The notes beneath the pieces are model-generated. The model made no database searches. It had not been told where the DNA came from and saw nothing but the letters and a program-made list of their open reading frames with translations. The translations under genes and the position numbers were made by a program. Positions 53,291 through 62,718 of a stretch of 64,000 nucleotides of DNA are shown in pieces (within the stretch, counting starts at the first letter, position 1; each line of letters starts with the position of its first letter). Source of the DNA: Salinibacillus aidingensis (GTDB lineage: Bacteria > Bacillota > Bacilli > Bacillales > Alkalibacillaceae); the NCBI RefSeq assembly GCF_039522525.1, contig NZ_BAAADO010000003.1:1-64000 (forward strand). Reading direction: 5' to 3'.

Positions 53291-55642
53291 GTGGGAAACA
53301 CAAAGCACTCCGGTCCTGTTAAGCTGCCGAAAAAACCTGATCCGGACTTATGGGTGAGTAAGGTACCTTTTGGTTTGGGGAAAATAAAGCCCCATCATAT
53401 TCGGGATATGATGAAGGTTGCCTGGGAAAATAAAGATCATTTACCATATGCAACACGAATTTTACGTAAGGGCGTCTGTGATGGATGTGCTTTAGGGGTG
53501 CTCGGTTTACAAGATCAGACTCTTAAAGGTCCGCATCTATGCACAACCAGATTAAACGTACTCCGCCTGAATACTATGCCGGCCATGAAAGAGGATGTGG
53601 TTCATGCCGACATTGATGAGTTAAGAAAAATGAGCAGTACAGAATTAAGGAAGTTAGGACGCATTCCCTATCCGCTTATTCGCAAGCCTGGAGAAAAAAG
53701 GTTCAGACGTTTGTCCTGGGATGAAGCCCTGGATACCGTGGCGGAAAAAATGAAACAGCTGGATCCCAAACGTTATGGCTTTTATTTAACATCAAGAGGA
53801 ATTACGAATGAAACGTATTATACAGCGGGCAAAGTCGCTCGTTTCCTAGGAACGAATCATATAGACAATGCGTCCCGTATCTGTCACTCTCCTTCCAAGA
53901 CAGCCTTATCCCGTTCACTGGGAATCGGGGCATCAAGCTGTAATTATAAAGACTGGATTGGAACCGACGTCCTCGTTTTCTGGGGATCTGTGGCCGCCAA
54001 TAACCAGCCGGTATCCACCAAGTATATGTATGCAGCAAAGCGCAAGGGAACGAAAATTATCATCATCAATCCTTATTATGAGCCGTCCATGGATCAATAT
54101 TGGGTACCATCGATTCCGGATTCTGCATTATTTGGAACAAAACTTGCCGATGATGTCTATCAGGTCAACATTGGCGGAGACATTGCCTTTATGCATGGCA
54201 TCATGAAGCACTGGTTTGAAATGGAGGAACAGGAACCAGGATCGGCCATCGACTATGAGTTTGTTGAGCAGCATGTTAATGGCTTTGAAGAATTAAAGCA
54301 AAAAGTTACCGATTATGATTGGGGTATTTTAGAAAAATCATCCGGGTTATCGAAGGAGAGAATGAGGGAACTTGCTGAAATTCTGGCCAAATCCAAGTCA
54401 GGTGTTTTTGTCTGGTCCATGGGTCTGACCCAGCATCGTTTCGGTACGGATAATGTGTCACAGGTGGCCAATCTGGCTATGCTTCGAGGCTTTATTGGCA
54501 GGGAGAACTGCGGAGTTATGCCTATTCGGGGACATTCTGGTGTTCAAGGCTCCGGGGAAATGGGTGCAGCCCCATTTGTGTTACCTGGAGGACCGATGAA
54601 TGAAGAAAACCGAAAGCGTGTGGAAAAAGTCTGGGGCTTTCCAATTCCTGACTGGCAGGGCGATATTGTCGGGGTTTCCCTTGAAAATGCTCTTCTTCCC
54701 GAGGAGCACGAGCGGAAACTGCAGCTTTATTATATGTCAGGTGGAAACTTCCTGGAGACGATGCCAAACCCTGATTTTGTGAAACAGTGCCTGGAAAATA
54801 TTGATGTCCGGGTGCATCAGGATATTATTTTTAATACATCCACCTTTGTTGATGCTAAAGAAGCGGTGATTGTGCTGCCTGCCATGACGAGATATGAGCA
54901 GCCTGGTGGTGGAACCTCAACATCGACGGAAAGAATGGTCTATTTATCACCGGAAATTAAAGGTCCAAGAATAGAAGAGGCACGGGCGGAATGGGAGATT
55001 TACGTGGATCTTGCCAAACGAGTAAAGCCTGATCACCAGCACTTAATAAATTTTGAAACGGCCCAGCAGATTCGAAATGAGATTGCCGAGGCAGCCCCTA
55101 ATTACGATGGCATCCAGCATTTAAGTGAGGAAGGGGATGTCTTTCAATGGGGCGGTGCCTGGTTATGTGAAGGGGGAGAATGCCCGACTCCGGATGGAAA
55201 AGGAAATCTTATTGCTGTGGAGGTTCCGGAGCTCCGGAAGCCGGAAGGACATTTCAATGTAACCACCCGGCGCGGAAAGCAATTTAACTCGATGATTTAC
55301 AGTGAATCCGACCCGTTTAATAATGCAAGCCGTGATGATGTTCTTATGAATGAAGAGGATGCGAAAAAACATGAAATTCAGGAAGGCGATACCATCATTG
55401 TTTACAATCAGCATGGTACATTCAACGGCCGGGCAAAATTTGAACCGATTAAACAGGGGAATATAGAAGTTCATTGGCCGGAAGGGAATGCTTTAATCCC
55501 TAAAGGTGTTTATGAAGAATTTGCCGGAATTCCGGAATATAATACATCAGTGATCGTAGAAAAAGCAGAAACCTATTATGCGCATAAGGATACTAAGTAT
55601 GTAGAAAAACGAATCGAGGAGCTGGAGATGGATCCACATTAA
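53291..55642 (+). CDS. FdhF/YdeP-family molybdopterin oxidoreductase (formate dehydrogenase-like)
   Basis: The 783-residue protein is a bis-MGD oxidoreductase. C63, C66 and C84 in GVCDGCALGV and GPHLCTTRL are likely Fe-S ligands; C198 in ASRICHSPSK is the likely Mo ligand. GRENCGVMPIRGHSGVQGSG and the C-terminal MGD-binding domain (FNVTTRRGKQFNSMIYS) fit FdhF/YdeP proteins. No Tat signal, so cytosolic. GTG 53291 has GGAGGG upstream. It is distinct in sequence from the enzyme at 3299-5767. The neighbours support formate as substrate but do not prove it. Confidence 0.88.
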   Translation: MGNTKHSGPVKLPKKPDPDLWVSKVPFGLGKIKPHHIRDMMKVAWENKDHLPYATRILRKGVCDGCALGVLGLQDQTLKGPHLCTTRLNVLRLNTMPAMKEDVVHADIDELRKMSSTELRKLGRIPYPLIRKPGEKRFRRLSWDEALDTVAEKMKQLDPKRYGFYLTSRGITNETYYTAGKVARFLGTNHIDNASRICHSPSKTALSRSLGIGASSCNYKDWIGTDVLVFWGSVAANNQPVSTKYMYAAKRKGTKIIIINPYYEPSMDQYWVPSIPDSALFGTKLADDVYQVNIGGDIAFMHGIMKHWFEMEEQEPGSAIDYEFVEQHVNGFEELKQKVTDYDWGILEKSSGLSKERMRELAEILAKSKSGVFVWSMGLTQHRFGTDNVSQVANLAMLRGFIGRENCGVMPIRGHSGVQGSGEMGAAPFVLPGGPMNEENRKRVEKVWGFPIPDWQGDIVGVSLENALLPEEHERKLQLYYMSGGNFLETMPNPDFVKQCLENIDVRVHQDIIFNTSTFVDAKEAVIVLPAMTRYEQPGGGTSTSTERMVYLSPEIKGPRIEEARAEWEIYVDLAKRVKPDHQHLINFETAQQIRNEIAEAAPNYDGIQHLSEEGDVFQWGGAWLCEGGECPTPDGKGNLIAVEVPELRKPEGHFNVTTRRGKQFNSMIYSESDPFNNASRDDVLMNEEDAKKHEIQEGDTIIVYNQHGTFNGRAKFEPIKQGNIEVHWPEGNALIPKGVYEEFAGIPEYNTSVIVEKAETYYAHKDTKYVEKRIEELEMDPH

Positions 55643-55795
55643 CAGGAGTCATGATAGAAACATATGATGGATAGAATAAAAGTGGGAGGCAGCTGCGGAT
55701 TAGAAAATAACCTGTAGCATCCCTCCCTATTTTACCTCTATTACGTACGGATCAATGGACTGGATTGGGATCTGATTTAAAAAGGGTGAATGTCT

Positions 55796-56608
55796 ATGTC
55801 TATGTCAGATGGAACCATAAACCATTGGAATATTATCGAATATGACGGGGAAGCATTATCTGAGAAGGACGAAATGATCGCAACAGAATTGCCAGTTACC
55901 GTTGTTGTGAATGGGGTGGAATTTGCAACGATGGTCTGTTCCCCTGAGGATTTACATGATCTGGTCGTCGGTTTTCTTGCTTCAGAAGGTCTTATTCTCT
56001 TTTATGAGGACATAAAATCCATCGATATGGATGAGGATGCCGGGTTTATTTATGTTGATTTGCATAAACCCTTACCTGAGGATACTGAGAGTCATTCAAA
56101 GCGTTTTATCGGTTCCTGCTGCGGGAAGAGTCGTCAGTTTTATTTTAAAAATGATGTAAAAACAGCGAAAACGGTCCTAAGCCGAATGATGATTACGGTG
56201 GATCAGAGCTTATCGCTGATGAAGGAGCTTCAGGAACATTCAGAGTATTTTCATCTGACAGGCGGCGTCCATAATGCTGCCCTCTGTACATTGGATGAAA
56301 TGCTCACGATCCGTACAGATATTGGACGTCATAATGCTCTGGATAAAATTTATGGTCATGTAATCAAAAACAAAATCAGACTGTCGGATAAACTGATTGT
56401 TTTCAGTGGCCGTATTTCATCAGAGGTGTTATTAAAAATATCCAAAATAGGGGTGGGGATTTTAATTTCAAAATCTGCCCCGACGGACTTGGCTCTTCGT
56501 CTGGCCAATGATCTTCAGATTACGACGATAGGATTTGTCAGGGGGAATAAACTGAACGTCTATACCCATCCGGAACGATTGCTGGAGGTCAGCGGTACAG
56601 AGGCTTGA
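55796..56608 (+). CDS. fdhD: FdhD formate dehydrogenase accessory sulfurtransferase
   Basis: The 270-residue protein fits FdhD: ELPVTVVVNGVEFATMVCSP, DLHDLVVGFLASEGLI, HLTGGVHNAALC, RTDIGRHNALDKIYG, FSGRISSEVLLKISKIGV. FdhD passes sulfur from a cysteine desulfurase to the Mo cofactor. The reactive cysteines are adjacent (C108-C109 in GSCCGKS) instead of the CxxC of E. coli. ATG 55796 is preferred from AAAGGGTG spacing; 55790 and 55802 are alternatives. It lies 153 bases after the oxidoreductase it should serve. Confidence 0.92.
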   Translation: MSMSDGTINHWNIIEYDGEALSEKDEMIATELPVTVVVNGVEFATMVCSPEDLHDLVVGFLASEGLILFYEDIKSIDMDEDAGFIYVDLHKPLPEDTESHSKRFIGSCCGKSRQFYFKNDVKTAKTVLSRMMITVDQSLSLMKELQEHSEYFHLTGGVHNAALCTLDEMLTIRTDIGRHNALDKIYGHVIKNKIRLSDKLIVFSGRISSEVLLKISKIGVGILISKSAPTDLALRLANDLQITTIGFVRGNKLNVYTHPERLLEVSGTEA

Positions 56609-56727
56609 ATCTCTTGAGATAGGATTCTAGCCTATTTTCGTTTTGTGGCTGACAAGCTCATCATTGGACATGCTGGTTTGATACCGATACGATATACATA
56701 TGTAAGAATAAGGAAAGGATGGTTACA

Positions 56728-57378
56728 ATGAAGGTTCTTGTTGTAGGAGCAAATGGACAAATTGGAAAGCATCTTGTTTCATTTATTCAGGATAGTGATC
56801 ATCTGGAAGCAAAAGCTATGATCCGAAATCAGGAGCAGGCTTCCTTTTTTGAAGATCTAGGAGCAGAAACCGCAGTGGTCGATCTGGAACAGGATATTGA
56901 TACGATTGCCAAAGCTGCTGAGGGAGTGGATGCGGTCGTCTTTACGGCAGGATCAGGTCCGCACACTGGAAAAGATAAAACCATCATGGTTGACCTGGAT
57001 GGTGCGGTTAAGACGATTGAGGCTGCAAAGACGGCTGGTGTGAAGCGGTTTGTGATGATCAGCTCGTTTGATACCACCAGAGAGGCCATCCAGGAAGCCC
57101 CATCCTCATTTGCTCCTTATGTTGCAGCGAAGCATTATGCGGACGAGTGGCTAAAAGGTACAGATCTGGATTATACGATCATTCATCCTGGACTTTTAAC
57201 GAATGATGAAGGAAAAGGTCAGGTGGAAGCAGCCGTTAAAGTGGAGCGAGGTGAAGTACCGCGCGAGGATGTGGCACGTGTAATTGCAGCCACACTGGAA
57301 AATGATTCAACCATTGGCAAAGAGTTTCAGTTGGTAACGGGTACAACTCCTGTTAAGGATGCAGTTGATTCGCTTTAA
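56728..57378 (+). CDS. NAD(P)-binding SDR, NmrA/YhfK-like
   Basis: The 216-residue protein has the Rossmann motif VLVVGANGQIGKHL at the N-terminus, AMIRNQEQASFFEDLGAETA, VVFTAGSGPHTGKDKT, VAAKHYADEWLKGTDLDYTI and HPGLLTNDEGKG. It is close to YhfK of B. subtilis, an atypical SDR of unknown substrate. ATG 56728, nine bases after GGAAAGG, is preferred to 56719. It has its own terminator. Confidence 0.88.
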   Translation: MKVLVVGANGQIGKHLVSFIQDSDHLEAKAMIRNQEQASFFEDLGAETAVVDLEQDIDTIAKAAEGVDAVVFTAGSGPHTGKDKTIMVDLDGAVKTIEAAKTAGVKRFVMISSFDTTREAIQEAPSSFAPYVAAKHYADEWLKGTDLDYTIIHPGLLTNDEGKGQVEAAVKVERGEVPREDVARVIAATLENDSTIGKEFQLVTGTTPVKDAVDSL

Positions 57379-57397
57379 TAGCAAGAGTAAATAAGGA

Positions 57398-57430
57398 GGG
57401 CATGTATAGATGATATACATGCCCTTTGTT
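57398..57430 (+). terminator. terminator after the SDR gene
   Basis: GGGCATGTATA (57398-57408) pairs with TATACATGCCC (57414-57424), followed by TTTGTTTGG. Confidence 0.8.
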
Positions 57431-57557
57431 TGGTCGAATTGCCTGGGTTGGAAAGGCGATTGATTGTTTATAAATGCTCAATCATCTCCGTAAATATCAC
57501 AGCTATTTCCTGCATATATATCATTACATACATCTTTGTAAAGAGGTGAAGAACCGT

Positions 57558-58499
57558 ATGCCTGTCATATCTGTGATGAACTACAAGGGAGGTGTAGGGA
57601 AAACCACATTATCAGCCAATATTGCTGCTGGTATTGCTAACCGTGGGAAAAGGGTGTTAGTCATTGATTTGGACCCGCAGGCTAATTTAACCCTGTCCTT
57701 TGTGAGCATTGAGGAATGGAAGGAGCTTGACCACAATGCACGAACCATTAAACATTGGTACGATCAATACCTGGATTATAATCAGGATATTTCGTTAAAG
57801 GAGCTCATCATTTCTCCTTCCAGAGTCAACACCAGAATGAATCAACAGGGTCACGGAGGACAGCTGGATTTAATTTGCTCCCACCTTGAATTGGTTGAGG
57901 TGGATATGGAGCTTTCCAGTAAATTGGGCGGTCCCAACCATCGGACAATCCAGAATAATTACATAAATGTGCTATCACGTCTTTGCTGTAAAATCAAAGA
58001 ACTGAAAAAGGATTATGATATGGTCATCATCGACTGTCCACCGAATTTTAACCTCATCACACAAAATGCTATCGTCTCAAGCGATTTCTATATTGTACCT
58101 GCGAAAACAGATTACCTGTCTACTCTGGGCATCCATACACTAAAGAAGCATGTCGATTCTCTCAAACAAAAGTATAATCAAACCCTTCAGGAATTAAGTC
58201 GCCGTAACATCTCACCTATATCCCCGCAACCCTTGGGCATTATCTTTACCATGGTAGCCTATCACGGTGGAATTCCCATATCTGCACAACGGGAATATAT
58301 TTCCCAGCTTAAACGGAGCGAACTGCCCTGCTTTGATCATTTACTAAGAGAAAATAAAACCCTGTTTGCCAGTGCTCCGGAATCAGGTGTCCCAGTTGTA
58401 TTGAAGAAAACCTACAATACCCAGGGAGAAAAAGTTAAATCCGAGATTCAGGGGATGATTGATGAAATATTATTCTCCATTGGTGAAGAGGAGGGATAG
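57558..58499 (+). CDS. ParA/Soj-family ATPase
   Basis: The 313-residue protein starts MPVISVMNYKGGVGKTTLSA with the deviant Walker A KGGVGKTT (10-17), then VLVIDLDPQANLTLS and VIIDCPPNF (Walker B). It is larger than Soj because of inserts after LTLS. ParA ATPases position DNA or protein cargo on the nucleoid or pole. ATG 57558 has AGAGGTG upstream; the upstream 28 codons look non-coding. Its neighbour is not ParB but a small protein with two SAP-like repeats, seven bases away. Confidence 0.9.
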   Translation: MPVISVMNYKGGVGKTTLSANIAAGIANRGKRVLVIDLDPQANLTLSFVSIEEWKELDHNARTIKHWYDQYLDYNQDISLKELIISPSRVNTRMNQQGHGGQLDLICSHLELVEVDMELSSKLGGPNHRTIQNNYINVLSRLCCKIKELKKDYDMVIIDCPPNFNLITQNAIVSSDFYIVPAKTDYLSTLGIHTLKKHVDSLKQKYNQTLQELSRRNISPISPQPLGIIFTMVAYHGGIPISAQREYISQLKRSELPCFDHLLRENKTLFASAPESGVPVVLKKTYNTQGEKVKSEIQGMIDEILFSIGEEEG

Positions 58500-58505
58500 A
58501 AGGAA

Positions 58506-59069
58506 ATGGGGAAAAAGGATACGCAGAAAATGATTCAGATTGTATCTGATTTCATCAGTGAATTAAGCGATGAACAGTTTACAAATCTGATAAACGGAAA
58601 TGCCATTATTGAATATAAGACAAATTATAAGAACAGCTTTGATCAGATAAAGGCGTCTGTACAGCAAGGACAATCTATGAGAGAGGTGGAAAAATGTTTT
58701 AAGGGAATGTTAAAAAAAGATATTATGGCATTCTGTAAAGATAGTAGAATCGATTTCAGAAAAAAAGACACAAAGAAGGAGCTCTATCATAAAATTGCCG
58801 TTCACTTTGATATAAAAAGGTCAACAAAACCGGACGAGAAGGATTTTAAGGCGTTAATAAAAGAATTTGAGCAGTGCACAGATGTGAAGGAAGCAGTAGA
58901 GTTTCTGAGTGAAGCCGGAGAGTTAAGGACCAAGGAGGACCTTATTCGTTTTGCCAACGTTCTTGATGTACATATCAGACCGAAAGAGAAGAAAGCAGAT
59001 ATCATTCATCGGATTGCAGAATCAGTGGTGGGATCCCGGATAAGAGCACAAGTGATAAAGAATGTCTAA
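58506..59069 (+). CDS. hypothetical partner of ParA with two SAP-like repeats
   Basis: The 187-residue charged protein has a helical N-terminus (1-68) and two matching segments: KKDIMAFCKDSRIDFRKKDT at 70-89 with KKELYHKIAVHF following, and TKEDLIRFANVLDVHIRPKE at 142-161 with KKADIIHRIAES following. Each has the helix-turn-helix spacing and terminal K-x-(E/D)-(L/I)-x-x-x-I of SAP or Rho-N-like nucleic-acid-binding motifs (inference). It is coupled to the ParA gene and might be its cargo adaptor or DNA-binding partner. No named family is recognised. Confidence 0.65.
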   Translation: MGKKDTQKMIQIVSDFISELSDEQFTNLINGNAIIEYKTNYKNSFDQIKASVQQGQSMREVEKCFKGMLKKDIMAFCKDSRIDFRKKDTKKELYHKIAVHFDIKRSTKPDEKDFKALIKEFEQCTDVKEAVEFLSEAGELRTKEDLIRFANVLDVHIRPKEKKADIIHRIAESVVGSRIRAQVIKNV

Positions 59070-59245
59070 TGCTTCAAGCAGTGAACCAGCTCAACAGCAT
59101 GGCTTTTAAAAAAGTGTTAAATTTCAGTGAATCATCTGAAATAGGTGCCCGCATCATTATCCTTGTTTTCCTTAACTTGTTATAATGAACATAGATGATT
59201 AACCTGCAGCAGGTGTGAACAGCCTGTTTATAAAAGGAGGAATCA

Positions 59246-59551
59246 ATGATGAAGGATACAGTAAAAAAAGGCTTATCTTTAGGTATTGGTTTAGCTCTCA
59301 CAAGTAAGGAACATGCAGAAAAAGTCCTGGATGACCTCGTCAAAAAAGGGGAGCTGACGAAACAGGAATCAAAGGAGTTTTTTAATGAAATCCGTGAAAG
59401 AGGAGAGGAATCACAGGAAGAGCTGGATGGAAAAATACACGAAAAATTAAATAAGGTACTGAACGATCTGAATGTCGCGACGAAGGAAGATCTAAGTGAC
59501 CTTGAAAAACGTCTGGAGCAAATCGAACAGCAGCTGGATCGCCAAAACTAA
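59246..59551 (+). CDS. phasin-family-like coiled-coil protein
   Basis: The 101-residue protein begins with a short hydrophobic stretch (KKGLSLGIGLALTSKEHAEK) and is otherwise amphipathic helix, ending in a coiled coil (SDLEKRLEQIEQQLDRQ). This is the PHA-granule/phasin-like family common before ubiB-type genes in Bacillaceae. Role unknown, possibly membrane- or lipid-surface-associated. AAGGAGG precedes the ATG. The AarF gene begins nine bases after it, so the two are an operon. Confidence 0.7.
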   Translation: MMKDTVKKGLSLGIGLALTSKEHAEKVLDDLVKKGELTKQESKEFFNEIRERGEESQEELDGKIHEKLNKVLNDLNVATKEDLSDLEKRLEQIEQQLDRQN

Positions 59552-59560
59552 ACGTTTGCC

Positions 59561-61267
59561 ATGTCAGGAAAGGAGGGGGTCCTTATTTTTGAAAAACGAG
59601 TTCGGCATATGCAGCGCTACAGAGAAATTGTGACGGCATTCTCGCGTAATGGCTTTGGTTTTTTTGTCAGGGAATTAGGACTGGATACCATTCTTTCTCT
59701 ACCAAAGCGGATGATTATTCGTGATAAAGCGGAGAATGTACATACCAAAACCAGAGGAGAGCGGGTCCGGCTATTTTTAGAGGAACTGGGCCCAACCTTC
59801 GTTAAACTGGGACAAGTTGCCAGCACACGGCCTGATTTACTTCCGGAAGACATTATAAAAGAGCTGCAAAAGCTGCAGGATGACGTTCCTCCTTTTCCAT
59901 ATGAGGATGTAAAACCCATTATTGAACGTGAACTAGGTGCAGACGTTGATGAAATTTTCGATGCATTTGAAGAAACCCCTCTGGCAGCCGCTTCCATTGG
60001 TCAGGTTCATTATGGTGTCTTGAAGTCCGGGGAAAAGGTAGCGGTTAAAATTCAGCGTCCGGATATTGAGGAACGAATTAAAACCGATTTGGAAATTCTG
60101 CTGCAATTAGCTCTCATGGCCGAGCTCCGGCTTGAGTGGGCAGCCCATTATCAGGTCAGAGAGATGGTTGAGGAGTTTTCCAAAGCGATTCTGGATGAAC
60201 TTGACTATACCAAGGAAGGTAGAAATGCCGATAAAATGGCGAGACAGTTTTATGATACACCGACTGTTCGGATACCGGACATTTATTGGAATTTATCAAC
60301 GAAAAAGGTTCTCACCATGGAATTTGTGGAAGGTACTAAGCTGAACAATGTGGATCAGCTCAGGGACATGGGCTATGACACCAAGCGATTGGGAGAGCGA
60401 CTAACGAATGCCGTTTTACATCAAGTATTAATCGAAGGCTTTTTTCATGGCGATCTTCACCCCGGCAATATTTCGGTACAGCCGGGCGAGGTCATCATAT
60501 TCATGGATTTTGGTCTGGCAGGTCGAATCACAGCGGATATGAAGGATAACTTTGCCTCGTTAGTGATTGCGATGATGCGTCAAAATACGGATGGAGTCAT
60601 CCGGGCCGTCACCAGAATGGGACTGGTTCCGGACGATGTGGATATGAATATACTGCGTGCTGATGTCGATGAGCTCCGGGAGAAATATTACGATGTATCT
60701 CTAAGCCAGATTAGTCTGGGGGATGCGGTTAATGATTTGTTTGACGTGGCGAATCGGCATCGGATTAAACTGCCGTCTGATCTGACTTTATTAGGAAAAA
60801 CCCTTCTCACTCTGGAAGGAATCGTTGAAAAGCTCGATCCTGAGATTAGCATTATAAAGATTGCTGAGCCGTTTGGTAAGCAACTATTAAAAGAACGTTA
60901 TCACCCCAAAACAATGGCTGAAAATATGTTTAACCAGTGGAGTGGGTTTCGGGACATTCTTGTTGATGCACCGGGAAGTGTCCGAGAGCTGTCGTCCATG
61001 ATTAAAAAGGGAAAAATTCCTCTTGAACTGTCTATGCCGAGGCTGGAGCAGTTCTTAAATAAATTGGACAGGATCAGTAATCGGCTGTCCTTCAGTATCG
61101 TTTTACTGGCATTCAGTATCATTATGGTCGGTTTAATTGTTGGTTCAGCTATAAGTGGAGAATCCTCACTGGTCTGGGATATACCGGCAGTGGAAATCGG
61201 ATTTGTCGTTGCTTCCCTGATGTTCCTCTGGCTGTTGTATTCGATATTCAAGTCGGGGAGATTTTGA
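59561..61267 (+). CDS. ABC1/UbiB/AarF-family atypical kinase
   Basis: The roughly 560-residue protein has the UbiB KxGQ motif in FVKLGQVASTRPDLLP, the Ala-rich loop AAASIGQVHYG, FFHGDLHPGNI (catalytic loop), IFMDFGLAG (DFG) and two C-terminal helices (about 508-560). UbiB proteins are lipid-linked atypical kinases/ATPases in isoprenoid-quinone biology. The start is odd: the ATG at 59561 has no ribosome binding site, whereas AAAGGAGGGGG at 59571-59581 lies inside the frame, pointing to initiation near 59585 (ATT) or to a later codon. Confidence 0.85.
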   Translation: MSGKEGVLIFEKRVRHMQRYREIVTAFSRNGFGFFVRELGLDTILSLPKRMIIRDKAENVHTKTRGERVRLFLEELGPTFVKLGQVASTRPDLLPEDIIKELQKLQDDVPPFPYEDVKPIIERELGADVDEIFDAFEETPLAAASIGQVHYGVLKSGEKVAVKIQRPDIEERIKTDLEILLQLALMAELRLEWAAHYQVREMVEEFSKAILDELDYTKEGRNADKMARQFYDTPTVRIPDIYWNLSTKKVLTMEFVEGTKLNNVDQLRDMGYDTKRLGERLTNAVLHQVLIEGFFHGDLHPGNISVQPGEVIIFMDFGLAGRITADMKDNFASLVIAMMRQNTDGVIRAVTRMGLVPDDVDMNILRADVDELREKYYDVSLSQISLGDAVNDLFDVANRHRIKLPSDLTLLGKTLLTLEGIVEKLDPEISIIKIAEPFGKQLLKERYHPKTMAENMFNQWSGFRDILVDAPGSVRELSSMIKKGKIPLELSMPRLEQFLNKLDRISNRLSFSIVLLAFSIIMVGLIVGSAISGESSLVWDIPAVEIGFVVASLMFLWLLYSIFKSGRF

Positions 61268-61281
61268 TAATAGCTATATAA

Positions 61282-61327
61282 AAGTCCTTGCAATCATTGG
61301 AAACAAAGGTTGCAGGGACTTTTTTTG
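61282..61327 (+). terminator. terminator of the phasin-aarF operon
   Basis: AAGTCCTTGCAA (61282-61293) pairs with TTGCAGGGACTT (61310-61321), followed by TTTTTTG. Confidence 0.9.
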
Positions 61328-61530
61328 TGCATCTCAGATTACCGGAGAATATATCGATAAACTTCAATGGGGTTCAAACTGGGACGAAACTGGGCTGGCG
61401 CTTCTGTCAAAATGGCGGCCAATCGACTTCACGGATTTATCGATCTAAATTCCCGCTCAATCAGTCGTACCCTCAGTGAAGCCCGTCGCAACCTCATTCC
61501 CAGCGTGCACACAACAAAACAGTGACCCAG
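61328..61530. other. intergenic region, nothing recognised
   Basis: No supported ORF. The base composition is more balanced than in most spacers here, but I find no structure or homology in it. Confidence 0.35.
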
Positions 61531-61531
61531 A

Positions 61532-61577
61532 AAAAAGCCACCATATCCGCAAATATGATGGTTTTTACCAAAGTAAT
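61532..61577 (-). terminator. terminator of the FMN-reductase gene
   Basis: AAAAAAGCCACCATAT pairs with ATATGATGGTTTTT with one mismatch; T-rich on both strands, so it may work both ways. Confidence 0.75.
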
Positions 61578-61600
61578 GCTTTTCCATTAACTTTTAAACA

Positions 61601-62143
61601 TTATTCTCCAGCATTTAGCCCCTTCTGAAGCGTAATCATCTCATCGGCCAGTTTCTCCATACGGCGAATTACTTTTTCGTCCTCGAGGTCGCCTTCTTCA
61701 GCAAATGAAGTATTATGAATAAACACATTATGATTCGGGACGATGCCTTTTAAATATGCAAGGATGGGCTTCAGCTGATATTCTCCGACTAGAGCGTGCT
61801 TGCCGGATCCGCCTACTGTAATGAAACCGGTCACTTTTCCTTTAAATGCGTTTTGCGGCATGTAATCGAGTAAATTTTTGAAAGCACCCCCAAATGAGGC
61901 CTGGTAAATGGGCGTGGCAAAAACGAGAAAATCGGCTGAAGTAATTTTATGAATCACATCCCATGTATTTTGATCGTAGAAGGAAAGGGATGGTCCATGA
62001 AATAATTCGATATCTTCATCTTTTAAATCGATAAGTTCTGTTTTAATATTTGGATCCATGGCCTTCGCTGTATTTAAAAAATGATATACGGATTCAAGGA
62101 TTTTTGAGCCGACCATTGAGCCTGACACACCTACTAATTTCAT
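61601..62143 (-). CDS. NADPH-dependent FMN reductase family protein
   Basis: The 180-residue flavodoxin-fold protein begins MKLVGVSGSMVGSKILESVY and carries FATPIYQASFGGAFKNLLDY and GFITVGGSGKHALVGEYQLK. It resembles SsuE/azoreductase-type FMN reductases, which reduce free flavin or quinones with NAD(P)H. ATG 62143 has AGGAGG upstream. It is a single gene, 122 bases downstream of the membrane-protein cluster and on the same strand. Confidence 0.85.
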   Translation of the reverse strand: MKLVGVSGSMVGSKILESVYHFLNTAKAMDPNIKTELIDLKDEDIELFHGPSLSFYDQNTWDVIHKITSADFLVFATPIYQASFGGAFKNLLDYMPQNAFKGKVTGFITVGGSGKHALVGEYQLKPILAYLKGIVPNHNVFIHNTSFAEEGDLEDEKVIRRMEKLADEMITLQKGLNAGE

Positions 62144-62265
62144 GAAATGCCTCCTATATCAAAAGTGTTTCCAGTTATATGGTACCACTTTATGAAATAG
62201 GTTGACAGGATAGAGGGTTTAAATAGTGTGGTCCTCCTTTATAGTCAGCGTAAAGGTTTGCTCGT

Positions 62266-62694
62266 TTATTTAAAACTATTAATCAGTTTCAAGTTCATGA
62301 TAAGCGATGTAAAAATGGCAGGGTATAATATTGCCGAATACCAAAGCTGCCAGCCATTATAATAAAAAAAGCCTGTTTGCAAAGATAGCCATTCAAAAGA
62401 AATAGAAAACCCTGACCATAACAGGATATAAAGTACCTTCTGCCCTGCCCGTTTGTTAAACGGATAGAAATTCAGAAAAAGAAAACTGATGGCAGGAAAA
62501 TACATAATGATTGCAGTCAATCCAAGCCAGTCAAATCCCTCATTGAAATAACCATATAGATTATAATTCAGGTCTAATATCGTATCTGTTAAAAGGCCAT
62601 AGGTAAAAGCAAAAAATGAAGTTGCATAGATATCCATCTTATTTAGTCTCTTTGGTACATAAAGTGCAATGATATTTATGATGAAGAAGAACAC
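62266..62694 (-). CDS. CBO0543-family membrane protein
   Basis: The 142-residue protein has four or five hydrophobic helices and the family blocks YGLLTDTILDLNYNLYGYFN, LNFYPFNKRAGQKVLY and SFEWLSLQTGFFYYNGWQ. Function is unknown. It begins at GTG 62694 with CTGGAG nine bases upstream. It is the last of four same-strand membrane-protein genes. Confidence 0.8.
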   Translation of the reverse strand: MFFFIINIIALYVPKRLNKMDIYATSFFAFTYGLLTDTILDLNYNLYGYFNEGFDWLGLTAIIMYFPAISFLFLNFYPFNKRAGQKVLYILLWSGFSISFEWLSLQTGFFYYNGWQLWYSAILYPAIFTSLIMNLKLINSFK

Positions 62695-62718
62695 AAATAT
62701 AAATCTCCAGATAGTCTC

